From contig JACMJM010000028.1 of assembly GCA_014380615.1 (NCBI GenBank), positions 1 through 56,262 of the forward strand: a stretch of 56,262 nt of DNA, read 5' to 3'. The DNA comes from Sphingobacteriaceae bacterium (GTDB lineage Bacteria; Bacteroidota; Bacteroidia; Sphingobacteriales; Sphingobacteriaceae). Below the pieces are notes generated by a model that saw only the letters and a list, made by a program, of their open reading frames with translations, was not told the DNA's origin and made no database searches. The position numbers were made by a program, and so were the translations under genes. Shown piece after piece: positions 54,978-56,262 of the stretch; the first letter of the stretch is position 1; every line of letters starts with the position of its first letter.

Positions 54978-55994
54978 ATGCCCCAAATTCTCGAAAATAT
55001 TTCTCTTAAAAAGTACAACACCTTTGGCGTAGAAGCTTCTGCCCGCTGGTATACAGAAATTAATTCTGAAACCGATTTGGAGATGCTTTTCTCGGACAAG
55101 AAGTGGCAAACCGTTGAGCGGCTGGTTTTAGGCGGAGGGAGTAATTTGCTGCTAACAAAAGATTTTGAGGGACTTGTCATCAGGATGAATATAAAAGGAA
55201 TCGAAAGTACTTTAACCGGAGATAGGGTAATTATAGAAGCGGGTGCTGGCGAGGTGTGGAACAACCTGGTGATGTATTGTGTAGGCAATGACTTCGCCGG
55301 AATGGAAAATCTTAGCCTGATCCCCGGTTCGGTAGGCGCATCTCCGATTCAGAATATCGGAGCATACGGCGTGGAATTAAAAGATGTATTTAAATCATGT
55401 AGGGTGTTTTTTATTGACACAGGAGAGATCGAAGAGTTTGACAAGGAACAATGTGAGTTCGGATACCGGGAGAGTGTTTTCAAAAACAGTCTAAAGGGCA
55501 AAGTAGTAATCACTTCTGTAAAGTTCGACTTGTCGACAAAGGCGGAACTTAATATAAGTTACGGGGCAATCGGTGATGAACTGAGTAGGAGGGGTATTGC
55601 GGAGCCGACTATTAAAGATGTTTCTGATGTAGTCTCTCATATCAGAGTTAGTAAACTTCCTGATCCATCAACGATTGGTAATTCGGGCAGCTTCTTCAAA
55701 AACCCGATCATAAGTGAAGTTGAATTTAAACAATTAAAGTCTAGTTTTCCGGACATTGTCCACTTCTGTCTACCAAATAGTACAGTGAAATTAGCAGCTG
55801 GCTGGTTGATTGAAAAATGTGATTGGAAGGGAAAAAAAGTGGGCGAAACGGGTACCTGGAAAAATCAGGCTTTGGTGCTTGTTAACTACGGAAACGCAAC
55901 AGGCACAGAGGTTTACGATTTTTCTACGCAAATAATCGACGATGTTAAATCCAAATTCGGAGTAACTTTAGAAAGGGAAGTAAATATAATTTAA
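54978..55994 (+). CDS. murB: UDP-N-acetylenolpyruvoylglucosamine reductase (MurB)
   Basis: MurB uses NADPH and FAD to reduce the enolpyruvyl group, giving UDP-N-acetylmuramic acid for peptidoglycan. The 338-residue type I enzyme shows KKYNTFGVEASARWY, VLGGGSNLLLTKDFEGLVI and IPGSVGASPIQNIGAYGVEL near residue 115. CEFGYRESVFK contains the active-site Arg, and SGSFFKNPI near 230 the proton-donor Ser. KLAAGWLIEKCDWKG and the C-terminal domain complete it. It begins 132 bp after the divergent unknown gene; the start MPQILENIS is clear. Confidence 0.96.
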   Translation: MPQILENISLKKYNTFGVEASARWYTEINSETDLEMLFSDKKWQTVERLVLGGGSNLLLTKDFEGLVIRMNIKGIESTLTGDRVIIEAGAGEVWNNLVMYCVGNDFAGMENLSLIPGSVGASPIQNIGAYGVELKDVFKSCRVFFIDTGEIEEFDKEQCEFGYRESVFKNSLKGKVVITSVKFDLSTKAELNISYGAIGDELSRRGIAEPTIKDVSDVVSHIRVSKLPDPSTIGNSGSFFKNPIISEVEFKQLKSSFPDIVHFCLPNSTVKLAAGWLIEKCDWKGKKVGETGTWKNQALVLVNYGNATGTEVYDFSTQIIDDVKSKFGVTLEREVNII

Positions 55995-56127
55995 GATTAA
56001 TTAAGCATTAAGTTTAAGCCTGGTAAGACATATTTATCAGAGCTTGTCGCAATTAGCATAGTTGTTGCAAAGATGATTACAAGTTTGTTTAAGAAAAATA
56101 ATAAACAGTAACCTTAACTCTAACAAC

Positions 56128-56262
56128 ATGACTAAAATAGAATTCAACACAATGGTTATGCGTCAGGCAAGTTCACTAAAGATGTATGCGTTACATTTTA
56201 CTCATGATGCAGACGATGCGAATGACCTGGTTCAAGATACTCTACTAAAAGCCATCACTTAT
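56128..56262 (+). CDS. ECF-type RNA polymerase sigma factor (N-terminal part)
   Basis: The frame opens MTKIEFNTMVMRQASSLKMY and continues through FTHDADDANDLVQDTLLKAI, the region-2 core-binding helix typical of sigma-70 ECF factors (A-x-D-L-V-Q-(D/E)-T-(F/L)). The window ends 45 codons in, so regions 3 and 4 are not visible. A low-copy RpoE-like sigma is the best call. The gap from murB (133 bp) shows no clear promoter element. Confidence 0.85.
   Translation, partial: MTKIEFNTMVMRQASSLKMYALHFTHDADDANDLVQDTLLKAITY

Noticed and set aside
1..56262. tRNA, rRNA, CRISPR, IS or prophage
   Set aside because: Intergenic regions were read on both strands and show no cloverleaf, rRNA core, regular spacer array, transposase or integrase.

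Overview
The window looks like a chromosomal segment of a Bacteroidota bacterium, most likely of the family Sphingobacteriaceae (Pedobacter-like). The grounds are a SusC/SusD pair with lipoprotein glycan-binding partners, promoter -7 elements of the TAnnTTTG type, weak Shine-Dalgarno sequences, many signal peptides ending in AQ, and the gene order yceD-rpmF-plsX-fabH-accB-accC. No rRNA, tRNA, CRISPR array, insertion sequence or replication origin is visible. The species call is inference.

Layout. 1-671: the last 35 codons of an unrecognised gene, then a repeat-rich gap. 672-5732: trehalose/alpha-glucan block (GntR-type regulator, GH15 trehalase-like hydrolase, convergent fused trehalose-6-phosphate synthase/phosphatase). 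5923-7857: small unknown protein, D-2-hydroxyacid dehydrogenase, small outer-membrane-type protein. 7852-8689: a decayed two-gene nucleotidyltransferase module wedged into the 3' end of rsmA; a displaced copy of the rsmA C-terminus survives on the far side. 8606-10554: rsmA and pdxA, divergent. 10555-11038: octamer and ~84-bp repeat array. 11039-18931: fatty-acid and acetyl-CoA carboxylase genes (yceD, rpmF, plsX, fabH, accB, accC), then tatC, rpiB and an M28 peptidase. 19044-39093: a long beta-mannan utilisation locus plus one outer-membrane protein. 39517-45016: tandem-FKBP lipoprotein, CPD photolyase, NAD(P)-dependent epimerase, thioredoxin-like ferredoxin, CBS protein and DASH cryptochrome. 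45125-53516: 2-oxoglutarate dehydrogenase E1 and E2, a GIN-domain protein, an M1 peptidase and dihydrolipoyl dehydrogenase. 53565-56262: SGNH hydrolase, unknown exported protein, murB and the start of an ECF sigma factor.

The mannan locus reads as a complete pathway. SusC/SusD and two lipoproteins with IPT/TIG domains bind and import the glycan. GH5 and GH26 mannanases cut the backbone, GH27 removes alpha-galactose and GH3 probably removes beta-glucose. A sodium symporter moves mannobiose inward, an AGE-family 2-epimerase turns it into mannosylglucose, and a GH130 phosphorylase splits that into mannose-1-phosphate and glucose. An AraC-type activator sits between the two halves, and a shared TTTAAACC(A/G)TT-like motif lies upstream of both operons.

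The least expected observations are the rsmA 3'-end replacement with the nonsense-mutated nucleotidyltransferase, several long perfect intergenic stem-loops (11914-11970, 18946-19038, 53528-53566), the octamer array at 10570-10940, and the double lipoyl domain in the 2-oxoglutarate dehydrogenase E2.
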